Shown piece after piece: positions 30,526 through 37,596 of a stretch of DNA of 38,206 nucleotides. Every line of letters starts with the position of its first letter. Within the stretch, counting starts at the first letter, position 1. The notes under the pieces were generated by a model. That model was given only the letters and a program-made list of their open reading frames with translations, was not told the DNA's origin and did not search any database. Position numbers and translations under genes: made by a program. The stretch comes from Treponema sp. (lineage in GTDB: Bacteria; Spirochaetota; Spirochaetia; Treponematales; Treponemataceae): the NCBI GenBank assembly GCA_024698325.1, contig JAILRG010000026.1, positions 1-38,206 of the forward strand, given 5' to 3'.

Positions 30526-32332
30526 AGCCGTTTACCATTTGCGCCACGTGGGCGGACGCTTTCTTGCTCTGGGTGGCTGCGTTTACTGCATCCTGTGCGG
30601 CGTCGAGCATTTCATCAATGCTGCCGGAAATTTCTTCTGAGCGGCCATGCGTGCTTTCTGCGATTTTTTTCAGCTCGGTAATATCCCCGAATACAATCGC
30701 GCTTTCGCCTTTCATCTGGGAAGATGCGTCCAGAATGCTTTTTGTGGTGCCGTCAAGCGTCTTCATCGTCTGCAGAATGTCCTTAACGCCTGCGGTTTCT
30801 TCCCGCATGCCGCCCTGCACCTGCTGTATCAGGTTCTGCAGCATCAGAATCTTGTTGCGCATACCGTCAAAAGCTGTCGCTGAGTCGTTGTTTGATTTTA
30901 CGATGCTGGCAATGGCCTGTGAAATACCCTTCAGCAGTTTTGTGATTGCGGCTGATTGTGCACTCGATGTTTCCGACAGCTTTCTGATTTCATCAGCAAC
31001 GACGCTGAAGCCTTTGCCCGCTTCTCCGGCGTGTGCAGCTTCGATGGCGGCATTCATCGCAAGCAGGTTTGTCTGTTTTGCGATTGATGCGATGGCGAGA
31101 TTTGCCTCGTTCAGGTGTTTGCTCTGCGCTGAGATATCGTCAAGCTCTTCCGAGACGGTTCCTAAAAGCTGCCGGCCTTCATCAGACTGCGCAACGAGCG
31201 TATCATACTGCTCCATGATTATCGATACATTGCGGTCAACGGTGCTGATGTTCGCGGAAATCTGCTCGATGGCACTTGATGACTGCTGGATTGCGTTTGT
31301 CTGGTCGATGATGCGGTCGTCGAGCGCGGTAATTTCTTTTTCCATGGCGCGGACGCTGGTATTCACATGCTCAATTTTGACGCTCTGTTCGCTTATGCGG
31401 CTGTTTATGTCCGCGACATCGTTCGCCGTTTTTTCTATCTGCGTGATGTGTCGTGTCATTTTGTCAGAAAGTGTTTCTCCGACACCGGTAAGCACGGACG
31501 CTTCCTGCTTGAGCGAGCCGACGAGCTGATTCATGTTGCCGATGACGCTGTTGCAGTTTTCTGCAAGCGTTCCAAGCTCATTTTTGGAATGGTATGGAAT
31601 CTTTGTAGTCAAATCAGCCTTGCCGTTCGCAATCTTCCGCATTTCCTCGGAGATTTTTGACATCGTGTCGAACAGGAAGCGCGTAAACAGCGTGATGATT
31701 ACCAGCCCGATGATGACGAACAGCAGGCTGATGAGCAGCATCGTGCGGACTTCTTCGTGTATCTTCTGCCGGATGAAAGACACGTCAAAATCAATGCCAA
31801 TCATACCGATTGTTTTTCCTTTGGAGTTGCGGATTGCGGCATAGGAGCTGACGGTGTAGCCCCATTCATCCTGATGCTCCAGATTTCCCGACGTAATCTG
31901 ACCGGTGCGCATGGCCTCGGGAACGGCTTCTCCGTAGCTGGAAATATCTTCCTCGGTGCCGATTGGCGAGAAATTCTCCTTGTCGCTCGGATCGCAGCTT
32001 CCGTCAATTATGTACTTGTACACCATGCTGCGACCTGTCGGCACCATTGTGTACAGATACATGCTGTTGAGAGTTTCTGCTATATCGAGGAGCGCTATCC
32101 TGCATTCCTCATAATACGGGTCGGTGTCGTCGAGGGATTCGGCTACGCGTTCAAACTGGTCGCCGTCGATGATGCGGAGTGCTTTTCTTAGGGCAAGCTG
32201 TCCTTGGTTCTGCGCGATGGCAACCCCTGTGTTCAGGATGGAAAGACTGGAAAGCGTTGCCTGAATGCCGCATGACAGTAATACGAATGCGGTGAAAATT
32301 GCTATAAAGCGAATGCGGATAGATGAAAACAT
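30515..32332 (-). CDS. Methyl-accepting chemotaxis protein
   Basis: 605 residues. First membrane helix about 8-30, periplasmic cache-like sensor about 31-195 (MYLYTMVPTGRSMVYKYIID, IRNSKGKTIGMIGIDFDVSF), second helix about 198-221, a HAMP segment, then the long coiled-coil signalling domain. The hairpin tip that binds CheA/CheW is AKQTNLLAMNAAIEAAHAGE followed by GKGFSVVADEIRKL. The ligand is unknown; proximity to sugar and nucleotide metabolism genes is not informative. Promoter at 32356-32384 and AGGAG seven bases before the ATG. There is no terminator: the gene ends inside the end of nrdG. Confidence 0.95.
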   Translation of the reverse strand: MFSSIRIRFIAIFTAFVLLSCGIQATLSSLSILNTGVAIAQNQGQLALRKALRIIDGDQFERVAESLDDTDPYYEECRIALLDIAETLNSMYLYTMVPTGRSMVYKYIIDGSCDPSDKENFSPIGTEEDISSYGEAVPEAMRTGQITSGNLEHQDEWGYTVSSYAAIRNSKGKTIGMIGIDFDVSFIRQKIHEEVRTMLLISLLFVIIGLVIITLFTRFLFDTMSKISEEMRKIANGKADLTTKIPYHSKNELGTLAENCNSVIGNMNQLVGSLKQEASVLTGVGETLSDKMTRHITQIEKTANDVADINSRISEQSVKIEHVNTSVRAMEKEITALDDRIIDQTNAIQQSSSAIEQISANISTVDRNVSIIMEQYDTLVAQSDEGRQLLGTVSEELDDISAQSKHLNEANLAIASIAKQTNLLAMNAAIEAAHAGEAGKGFSVVADEIRKLSETSSAQSAAITKLLKGISQAIASIVKSNNDSATAFDGMRNKILMLQNLIQQVQGGMREETAGVKDILQTMKTLDGTTKSILDASSQMKGESAIVFGDITELKKIAESTHGRSEEISGSIDEMLDAAQDAVNAATQSKKASAHVAQMVNGFTV

Positions 32333-32355
32333 GCGAATCTCCTAGAAATGAGCGC

Positions 32356-32384
32356 ATTTTATCCGTGTGTGTTTTTTAAGGCAA
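32356..32384 (-). promoter_or_regulatory. Promoter of the chemoreceptor gene
   Basis: On the minus strand TTGCCT (32379-32384), 17-bp spacer, TAAAAT (32356-32361). The 17-nt leader carries AGGAG. Confidence 0.6.
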
Positions 32385-32441
32385 TCGTTCGTACAAAAAA
32401 TAAGCGAATGCTGATGGGTGCGAGGCAAAAGGTTACTTCCA

Positions 32442-32471
32442 TTGATTTTTTTGCCGCTCCTGTGCTATTAT
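32442..32471 (+). promoter_or_regulatory. carD promoter (leaderless)
   Basis: TTGATT (32442-32447), 18-bp spacer, TATTAT (32466-32471), then six bases and the ATG at 32478. The predicted transcript starts on the A of the ATG, and no ribosome binding site exists. Confidence 0.7.
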
Positions 32472-32477
32472 TGCACC

Positions 32478-33104
32478 ATGAGTGATAGCATTCAGTTCAA
32501 TGTAGACCAGCAGGTCGTGTACCCGAGCCAGGGTGTAGGTAAGGTTGTAGAGATTTTTGAAAAAACGTTTAATGGAACCACAACCTGTTTTTATAAAATT
32601 TACTTGGAAGTTTCAGACATGGTAGTTATGGTGCCTGTTGCTAATGCACAGACGCTTGGCATTCGTCCGATTGTCGGCGCTGAAGAAGCTCAGGCTGCCC
32701 TTGATATGCTCGGTGAACCTGTTGAGCCGATTACATCTGACTGGAAACTGCGCTATCAGATGAATCTTGATTTGCTGAAAAAAGGCACGATTAAAGATAT
32801 TGCCAGCATCGTCCGCTGCCTGTATCACCGCTCGAAGGTTAAGGAACTGCCGATTCTGGAGCGTAAACTATACGACAGCGCAAAAAAGCTTCTTGAAGAT
32901 GAAATTGCTTTTGCGCTCGGAAAGACTTCAAAAGAAGTCGAAGATATGCTCCATGCAAAGCTTGAGCCGCTGGGAGCACTGGCGGCAAAGCGTCCGGTCT
33001 TTGTTGATGAAGACGAAGATGAAGACGACGAGCTGATGGATGATGTGAACTCTGACGACGAAATGGACGAGTCAGAGGACGATGACGAAGAAGATGATGA
33101 GTAG
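32478..33104 (+). CDS. carD: CarD-like RNA polymerase-binding regulator with acidic tail
   Basis: 208 residues from the ATG at 32478; an in-frame extension upstream would cover the promoter. The RNA-polymerase-interacting domain is residues 1-65 (VDQQVVYPSQGVGKVVEI, YLEVSDMVVMVPVANAQTLG). The helical DNA-binding part follows (about 75-165). The last 35 residues are almost only Asp and Glu (DEDEDEDDEL to the end), encoded by GA-rich triplets. CarD proteins stabilise open promoter complexes, mostly at growth and stress genes. The gene overlaps ispDF by up to 23 bases. Confidence 0.92.
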   Translation: MSDSIQFNVDQQVVYPSQGVGKVVEIFEKTFNGTTTCFYKIYLEVSDMVVMVPVANAQTLGIRPIVGAEEAQAALDMLGEPVEPITSDWKLRYQMNLDLLKKGTIKDIASIVRCLYHRSKVKELPILERKLYDSAKKLLEDEIAFALGKTSKEVEDMLHAKLEPLGALAAKRPVFVDEDEDEDDELMDDVNSDDEMDESEDDDEEDDE

Positions 33105-34386
33105 TCCTTCGGATTCGCTGGTCCTTGTTGCCGCCGGAAGCTCTTCCCGCATGGGTGGCGGCATTAAAAAAGAATACCTGCCAATGGATGGCGGCACGGT
33201 GCTTTCTTGTGCCGCCCGCTCTTTTCTTGCGGCGCAGCCCTTTGCGGTTGTTGCCGTTACCTATCCTGCACAAAAAGACGAAGAATCAGATGAGGCGGCG
33301 CGCGATGCATGCCGTCGTGCGCTGTTTGCCGATGCGTCGCTTGCCGAAAGCGGAGCTGACTTCCTGTTTGTAAGCGGCGGCGCAACCCGCCAGCAGTCGG
33401 TTCTGTATGCGCTTGAAGCGATACAGGACTGGTACGCAGATCATCTGGACGCTGCCGAAAATGACGACCCGCTTGTGTTCATACACGACGGCGCGCGCCC
33501 TTTCATAAAAGCAGATACCGTACGGGCGGCCGCGGAAGCTGCTGTCGAAAACGGCGCTGCTGTTCCCGGGCTGCAGCCGGTAGACACGCAGAACGAAGTT
33601 GATGACGAAGGGCATATCAGCAGGCATTTAGTGCGCGCGCATCTTGCTTCCGTGCAGACGCCCCAGGTGTTCCGCTTTTTTCCGCTGGTGCAGGCGCATC
33701 GAACCGCGCGCATGGAACAGAAAGAATGTACAGATGACACCGAAATATGGGACTGTTACGTTAACGGTGTCCTTGAAGACCGTGACGGTAAAACCTACGG
33801 TGCGGTAAAGGTCATTCCCGGCGACATTGAAAACAGAAAGATTACCTATAAATCAGACATAGCTGATTTTGCCAGGCCCGAAGAACCCGCTGCGGCGCCG
33901 CTTCCGTGCATTCATACCGGCCTGGGCTACGACAAGCACCGGCTTGTGGAAGGCAGGCCTCTTATGCTCGGCGGCGTGGAGATTCCTTCCGAAAAAGGCG
34001 AGGACGGACATTCTGACGGAGACGTGCTTCTGCACGCAATTACGGACGCTGTGCTGGGCGCCGCCGGCTTGGGCGATATCGGCTCGTACTTTCCGCCGGA
34101 AGAGCCGGAATGGAAGGATGCTGACAGCCGCACACTGCTTGCAAAGTGCTGGAAGGACGTGCAGGCCGCAGGCTGGCAGCTGGGAAACCTCGACTGCGTA
34201 ATTGCGCTTGAAAAACCTAAGTTCCTGCCGCACCGCAGCGCCGTATGCGCATCGATTGCTGCTGTTCTCGGCTGCAATGCAGAGCAGGTGTTTGTAAAAG
34301 CAAAGACCGGCGAAAAGCTTGGCGATGTAGGCGAGGGCCGTGCAGTAGAAGCGTTTGCAACGTGCCTGCTGGTGAAAAAAGCCTGA
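33082..34386 (+). CDS. ispDF: Bifunctional IspD/IspF (MEP-cytidylyltransferase / MECDP synthase)
   Basis: 434 residues covering two steps of the MEP isoprenoid pathway. The IspD half has LVAAGSSSRMGGGIKKEYLP (about 13-32) for CTP binding, FIHDGARPF and TPQVFRF. The IspF half starts at about 276 with GLGYDKHRLVEG and carries the zinc/ligand motif GHSDGDVLLHAITDAVLGA (about 310-328) and IGSYFPP. IspE would act between the two steps and is not in view. ATGs at 33082, 33094 and 33097 are all in frame inside the carD tail; 33082 is favoured by AGAGG four bases before it, but the later ones are possible. Confidence 0.93.
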   Translation: MTKKMMSSPSDSLVLVAAGSSSRMGGGIKKEYLPMDGGTVLSCAARSFLAAQPFAVVAVTYPAQKDEESDEAARDACRRALFADASLAESGADFLFVSGGATRQQSVLYALEAIQDWYADHLDAAENDDPLVFIHDGARPFIKADTVRAAAEAAVENGAAVPGLQPVDTQNEVDDEGHISRHLVRAHLASVQTPQVFRFFPLVQAHRTARMEQKECTDDTEIWDCYVNGVLEDRDGKTYGAVKVIPGDIENRKITYKSDIADFARPEEPAAAPLPCIHTGLGYDKHRLVEGRPLMLGGVEIPSEKGEDGHSDGDVLLHAITDAVLGAAGLGDIGSYFPPEEPEWKDADSRTLLAKCWKDVQAAGWQLGNLDCVIALEKPKFLPHRSAVCASIAAVLGCNAEQVFVKAKTGEKLGDVGEGRAVEAFATCLLVKKA

Positions 34387-34409
34387 CCTGGAAGTGGCTG
34401 TAGCCTGGC

Positions 34410-34543
34410 GCGTTATGTACTTGCGGGGTTCGCGCTTCTGCTGCGAGGCGCACCCATGCAGCAACGGGCCACGCGCTTCTGCTGCCTAAGGCGCATTGCA
34501 AAAGCGCTGGAAACTTTTAGCTGAAAGCGTTATGTGCCTTGCG
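34410..34543 (+). repeat. Direct repeats between ispDF and aroA
   Basis: CGCGCTTCTGCTGC occurs at 34431-34444 and 34472-34485, each followed within three bases by AGGCGCA. GCGTTATGT with CTTGCGG close behind occurs at 34410 and again at 34527; the second copy supplies the aroA -35 box. These look like an old local duplication. Confidence 0.6.
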
Positions 34544-34567
34544 GTCCTTTGCGTGCCGTGCTATTAT
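34539..34567 (+). promoter_or_regulatory. aroA promoter (leaderless)
   Basis: TTGCGG (34539-34544), 17-bp spacer, TATTAT (34562-34567), six C, then ATG at 34574. Predicted transcript start is the A of the ATG. The word GTGCTATTAT also appears at the carD promoter. Confidence 0.65.
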
Positions 34568-34573
34568 CCCCCC

Positions 34574-35986
34574 ATGACAGTTTCATCATCAAAAACATCT
34601 CTTTCCGGGCGCATTACAGTCCCCGGCTCAAAATCTCATACAATCAGGGCGCTGCTCCTTGCTTCGCTGGCAGACGGCGTTTCTGAAATAAAAAATCCAC
34701 TTCCCAGCGCTGACTGTCTGAGTACGGCAGCTGCAGTCCCGCTTATCGGCGCAGAAGTCAACCTCAATCTGCTGACAGACGACATGCCCGGTACTTCCTG
34801 GATTGTGACAGGCGCGGGAAAAGACATACACCTTCCTGACGACGTCATAAATGTCGGAAACTCCGGCTCACTGCTGTACTTTCTGTCTCCGGTTGCCGCA
34901 ACGCTTGATGGCTGGAGTGTCTTTACCGGGGATGACAGCATAAAAAAACGCCCGGTGAATCACGTGGTTGATGTGCTTCATCAGCTGGGAACGGAAGCGT
35001 TCCTGACTCGCCCGGGAAGCAATGGCTGTCCTATGGTCATAAAAGGCGGTGTAAAAAAGGCCGGCAAAATTGTCACTGGCGGTACCATATCGAGCCAGTA
35101 TATCAGCGGCCTGATGTTTGCGGCTCTGCGGATGGAAGGCGGGCTTGAAATTGAGCTTACCGATCCGAAGGAAACGCCGTATCTTACGATGACAAAGGTG
35201 TGGCTGGAATATGTCGGCGCTTCTGTCACTATCAGCGAAGACTTTAAGCACATTACGGTAAAGCCGGCTTCTGAGATAAAAGCATTTAACTGTACGATTC
35301 CAAGCGACTGGGAAGCTGTCGCGTTCCCGCTTATTGCAGCCCTTATTACTGACAGCGATATTTATATCGATAACATTGACGGCTCGGGAACGCAGGGCGA
35401 CGATGAGATTGTCAAAATCCTGCAGTCTGTCGGCGCGGATATTGAATGGGACAGGGCTGCCGGGACGCTGCATGTCCGTGGCGGCGCCAAAGCCCGCAAT
35501 GGACTGGGGCGGCTTTCTACGGAAAACCTCGCTGGCGGCGAGCTGCATGTGGCTATGTCTGACTTCCCGGATGCAATCTGCGCGCTGGCAGTGATTGCCT
35601 GCTTTACGGAAGGTACGACCGTGCTTGAGGACGCTGCCGTCTGTCGCCGGAAAGAGACTGACCGCATTGCTGTCATGGCAGAAGAACTTGCAAAACTTGG
35701 CGCGGATGTCGAAGCCGGGGATGATTACTTAAAGATTCACGGGCATGCCCCGCTTACAGCGGCCGGCGAAAAGAACCCGGCGTTTGCACTGCATCCTGCT
35801 GTTGTAAAAAGCTATGATGACCACCGGGTCGCCATGTCTCTTTCGTGCATGGGACTTGCGCTTCCGCGGAATTCAGAAACGAGCTTTACTGGAAACACCA
35901 CGGTAGAAGGCGCTGAATGCTGCAAGGTGAGTTTTCCGGGATTTTATGAGTCGATGAACGCTCTTGGCGCAGGCTTTATGTTCTAA
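34574..35986 (+). CDS. aroA: 3-phosphoshikimate 1-carboxyvinyltransferase (EPSP synthase), divergent
   Basis: 470 residues from the ATG at 34574; codons upstream lie in the promoter. Shikimate pathway: joins PEP and shikimate 3-phosphate. Conserved elements: GSKSHTIRALLLA (about 20-32), SSQYISGLMFAA, catalytic Asp in SDFPDAICAL, CRRKETDRIAVMAEEL and SYDDHRVAMSLS. The PEP-site loop normally written GNAGTAMRPL is here VGNSGSLLYFLSP (about 96-108), so the usual Arg is replaced. The lysine near the C-terminal FPGF motif is shifted by one position. It is therefore an unusual EPSP synthase, and PEP or inhibitor binding may differ from the textbook enzyme. Confidence 0.9.
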   Translation: MTVSSSKTSLSGRITVPGSKSHTIRALLLASLADGVSEIKNPLPSADCLSTAAAVPLIGAEVNLNLLTDDMPGTSWIVTGAGKDIHLPDDVINVGNSGSLLYFLSPVAATLDGWSVFTGDDSIKKRPVNHVVDVLHQLGTEAFLTRPGSNGCPMVIKGGVKKAGKIVTGGTISSQYISGLMFAALRMEGGLEIELTDPKETPYLTMTKVWLEYVGASVTISEDFKHITVKPASEIKAFNCTIPSDWEAVAFPLIAALITDSDIYIDNIDGSGTQGDDEIVKILQSVGADIEWDRAAGTLHVRGGAKARNGLGRLSTENLAGGELHVAMSDFPDAICALAVIACFTEGTTVLEDAAVCRRKETDRIAVMAEELAKLGADVEAGDDYLKIHGHAPLTAAGEKNPAFALHPAVVKSYDDHRVAMSLSCMGLALPRNSETSFTGNTTVEGAECCKVSFPGFYESMNALGAGFMF

Positions 35987-36070
35987 GCGGGTGCGGGAAG
36001 TCGGCTTCCAGATTTCTTGCGCTATCTGGAAGCTTGGTCTGTGCTTTTCAGGCATCGCGCGGCTTCTGCG

Positions 36071-36101
36071 CGCAGAGCTTTGTCGGCACGCAGAGCTTTG
36101 T
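36071..36101 (+). repeat. Short direct repeat upstream of the insertion element
   Basis: CGCAGAGCTTTGT occurs at 36071-36083 and 36089-36101 (18-bp period). Between the aroA stop and the IS there is also a hairpin GCTTCCAGAT/ATCTGGAAGC with no T-run. I see no gene in 35987-36122. Confidence 0.6.
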
Positions 36102-36180
36102 TGATTTCCGCCAGTGCGGGTTTGAAGTGCACCCCTAAAGTTGGACAAATAAAGTTCAATTTTAGCAGGTGCATTTTTTT

Positions 36181-36699
36181 ATGTCCAAGTATACAGAGGA
36201 ATTCAAACTCAAAATTGTCAAAGAACATATCAAAGAAGGATACGGAGCATATTCTCTAGCAAAAAAATATGACCTGCACAAATCGACAGTTCAAGAATGG
36301 ATAAAGCAGTACGAAGCATTTGGTTTCTTTATTCCGCCAATACAGCATTACACTACAGAATTTAAGCTAAAAGTGTTAAACTATCAGCAGGAGAACAAAT
36401 TGTCTGACATTCAGACAATGATAGAATTCAGACTGCCCCATACAGCAACGGTGAAAAACTGGAGAAAAGCTTATCTTGAAGGCGGTTTTGGTAAAATAAG
36501 TGCTCCAAAAGGAAGGCCTTCAAAAATGCCAAAAAGCGTAATCCCGGATAAACCAAAAGAAGAATGGACTAAAGATGAAGAATTAGCAGCCTTAAAAGCA
36601 GAGAATCTTTACCTAAAAAAATTATGGGCCTTAATTCAGCAGGAAGAAGAACAGAAAAAGGTGAAAAAGAGCGAAAACTCATCGCCTTCAAAGAATTAA
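36181..36699 (+). CDS. IS3-family OrfA (helix-turn-helix protein)
   Basis: 172 residues from the ATG at 36181, with GCAGG ten bases upstream. It has two successive helix-turn-helix regions (EFKLKIVKEHIKEGYGAYSLAKKY and EFKLKVLNYQQENKLSD), the paired arrangement typical of IS150-group OrfA, followed by a leucine-zipper-like helix (DEELAALKAENLYLKKLWAL) that should mediate dimerisation. Binds the terminal inverted repeats. An A7 slippery site at 36615 allows fusion with OrfB. Confidence 0.9.
   Translation: MSKYTEEFKLKIVKEHIKEGYGAYSLAKKYDLHKSTVQEWIKQYEAFGFFIPPIQHYTTEFKLKVLNYQQENKLSDIQTMIEFRLPHTATVKNWRKAYLEGGFGKISAPKGRPSKMPKSVIPDKPKEEWTKDEELAALKAENLYLKKLWALIQQEEEQKKVKKSENSSPSKN
36615..36621 (+). 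other. Programmed -1 frameshift site A_AAA_AAA
   Basis: Seven A in the OrfA frame CTA AAA AAA TTA. Slipping back one base continues into ATT ATG GGC, the OrfB frame. This is a standard slippery heptamer for making the OrfAB transposase. Confidence 0.8.
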
Positions 36700-37523
36700 G
36701 GTCAGAACTCTCTGTTCATGACTTATTGATATTGACCAGGATTCCCAAAAGTTCATTTTATTATTCTGCCGCACATTCAAAGCAGGATAACCATAAGAAA
36801 GAACGTGCGCTTGTTCAGCAGATTTATCACGAGAATAAAGGCCGTTATGGCTACAGAAGGATTACTCTTGAATTTAGAAACAGGGGCTGGAAAACAAATC
36901 ATAAGGTGATTCAGAAACTCATGCATGAAGAGCATATTGTGTGTAAGGTTCGTCAACACAAATACAATTCGTATAAAGGTCAGATAGGCAAAGTTGCACC
37001 GAATCTTCTGAAACGAGATTTCAGCACGACAAAGCCTAATGAAAAATGGGTTACTGATGTCACTCAGTTCAATCTGTTCGGAACAAAGCTTTATCTGTCA
37101 CCAATTCTTGATTTGCATGACCAGTCATTAATCAGCTGGAATCTTTCTGAGAGTCCGAACTATGCCCAGACAGTTGATATGCTTGAAAAGGCATTTGCTA
37201 GGATTCCTAATGACACAAATCTTATTCTTCATTCTGACCAAGGCTGGCAGTACCAGATGTACGATTATCAGAGACGACTGAAAGAAAAAGGAATCAGGCA
37301 GAGTATGTCCCGAAAAGGCAACTGTCTTGATAATTCTGTGATGGAAAATTTCTTTGGATTATTAAAATCAGAGCTTTTATATTTACAGGAGTTTGAATCT
37401 GTCGAACATTTCAAAAAAGAATTGATTGAATATTTGTCTTGGTACAACGAAAAGAGGATAAAAGTCAAATTAAAAGGACTGACTCCTTTACAATTTAGGA
37501 ATCAGTCCTTAAAATCAGCCTAG
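36624..37523 (+). CDS. IS3-family OrfB transposase (DDE integrase)
   Basis: 299 residues, ATG at 36624 just after the slippery site, in the -1 frame to OrfA. An HTH_21-type region (VQQIYHENKGRYGYRRITLEF) precedes the rve integrase core. The catalytic residues are Asp145 (WVTDVTQF), Asp205 (HSDQGWQY) and Glu241 (SVMENFFGLLKSE), spaced DD(35)E as in active IS3 transposases. It ends 31 bases before the right inverted repeat. The functional enzyme is normally the OrfAB fusion; the ATG may also give OrfB alone. Confidence 0.93.
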   Translation: MGLNSAGRRTEKGEKERKLIAFKELRSELSVHDLLILTRIPKSSFYYSAAHSKQDNHKKERALVQQIYHENKGRYGYRRITLEFRNRGWKTNHKVIQKLMHEEHIVCKVRQHKYNSYKGQIGKVAPNLLKRDFSTTKPNEKWVTDVTQFNLFGTKLYLSPILDLHDQSLISWNLSESPNYAQTVDMLEKAFARIPNDTNLILHSDQGWQYQMYDYQRRLKEKGIRQSMSRKGNCLDNSVMENFFGLLKSELLYLQEFESVEHFKKELIEYLSWYNEKRIKVKLKGLTPLQFRNQSLKSA

Positions 37524-37596
37524 ATAAAGTGTCCAATAATTGGGGTGCACTTCAGTGGCTTACGTGGCGGGCTTTTTTATGCAAAATATCAATAAA

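Larger units (their letters stand above)
36123..37554 (+). mobile_element. IS3-family (IS150-group) insertion sequence
   Basis: 1432 bp. The ends are inverted repeats: TGAAGTGCACCCC at the left (36123-36135) matches the right end in reverse (37542-37554) perfectly for 13 bases, and TTGGACA follows 4-5 bases further in on both sides. It carries two overlapping genes in relative -1 frame, as in IS150. GC content is clearly lower than the flanking genes. No clean 3- or 4-bp target duplication is visible (GTT against GTG), so the element may be old or its ends slightly different. Both genes are intact. Confidence 0.92.

Noticed and set aside
32418..32477. N-terminal extension of CarD resembling a signal peptide
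   Set aside because: The bases encode the promoter (TTGATT, TATTAT); CarD is cytoplasmic and family members start at the RNA-polymerase-binding domain.
34496..34573. N-terminal extension of AroA
   Set aside because: It covers the -35 and -10 boxes and has no counterpart in EPSP synthases.
36022..36228. Possible gene remnant (KPALAEINKALRADKALRAE) left of the IS
   Set aside because: Joining it to the other IS flank gives a stop within 20 codons and no start; the periodic look comes from the 18-bp direct repeat.
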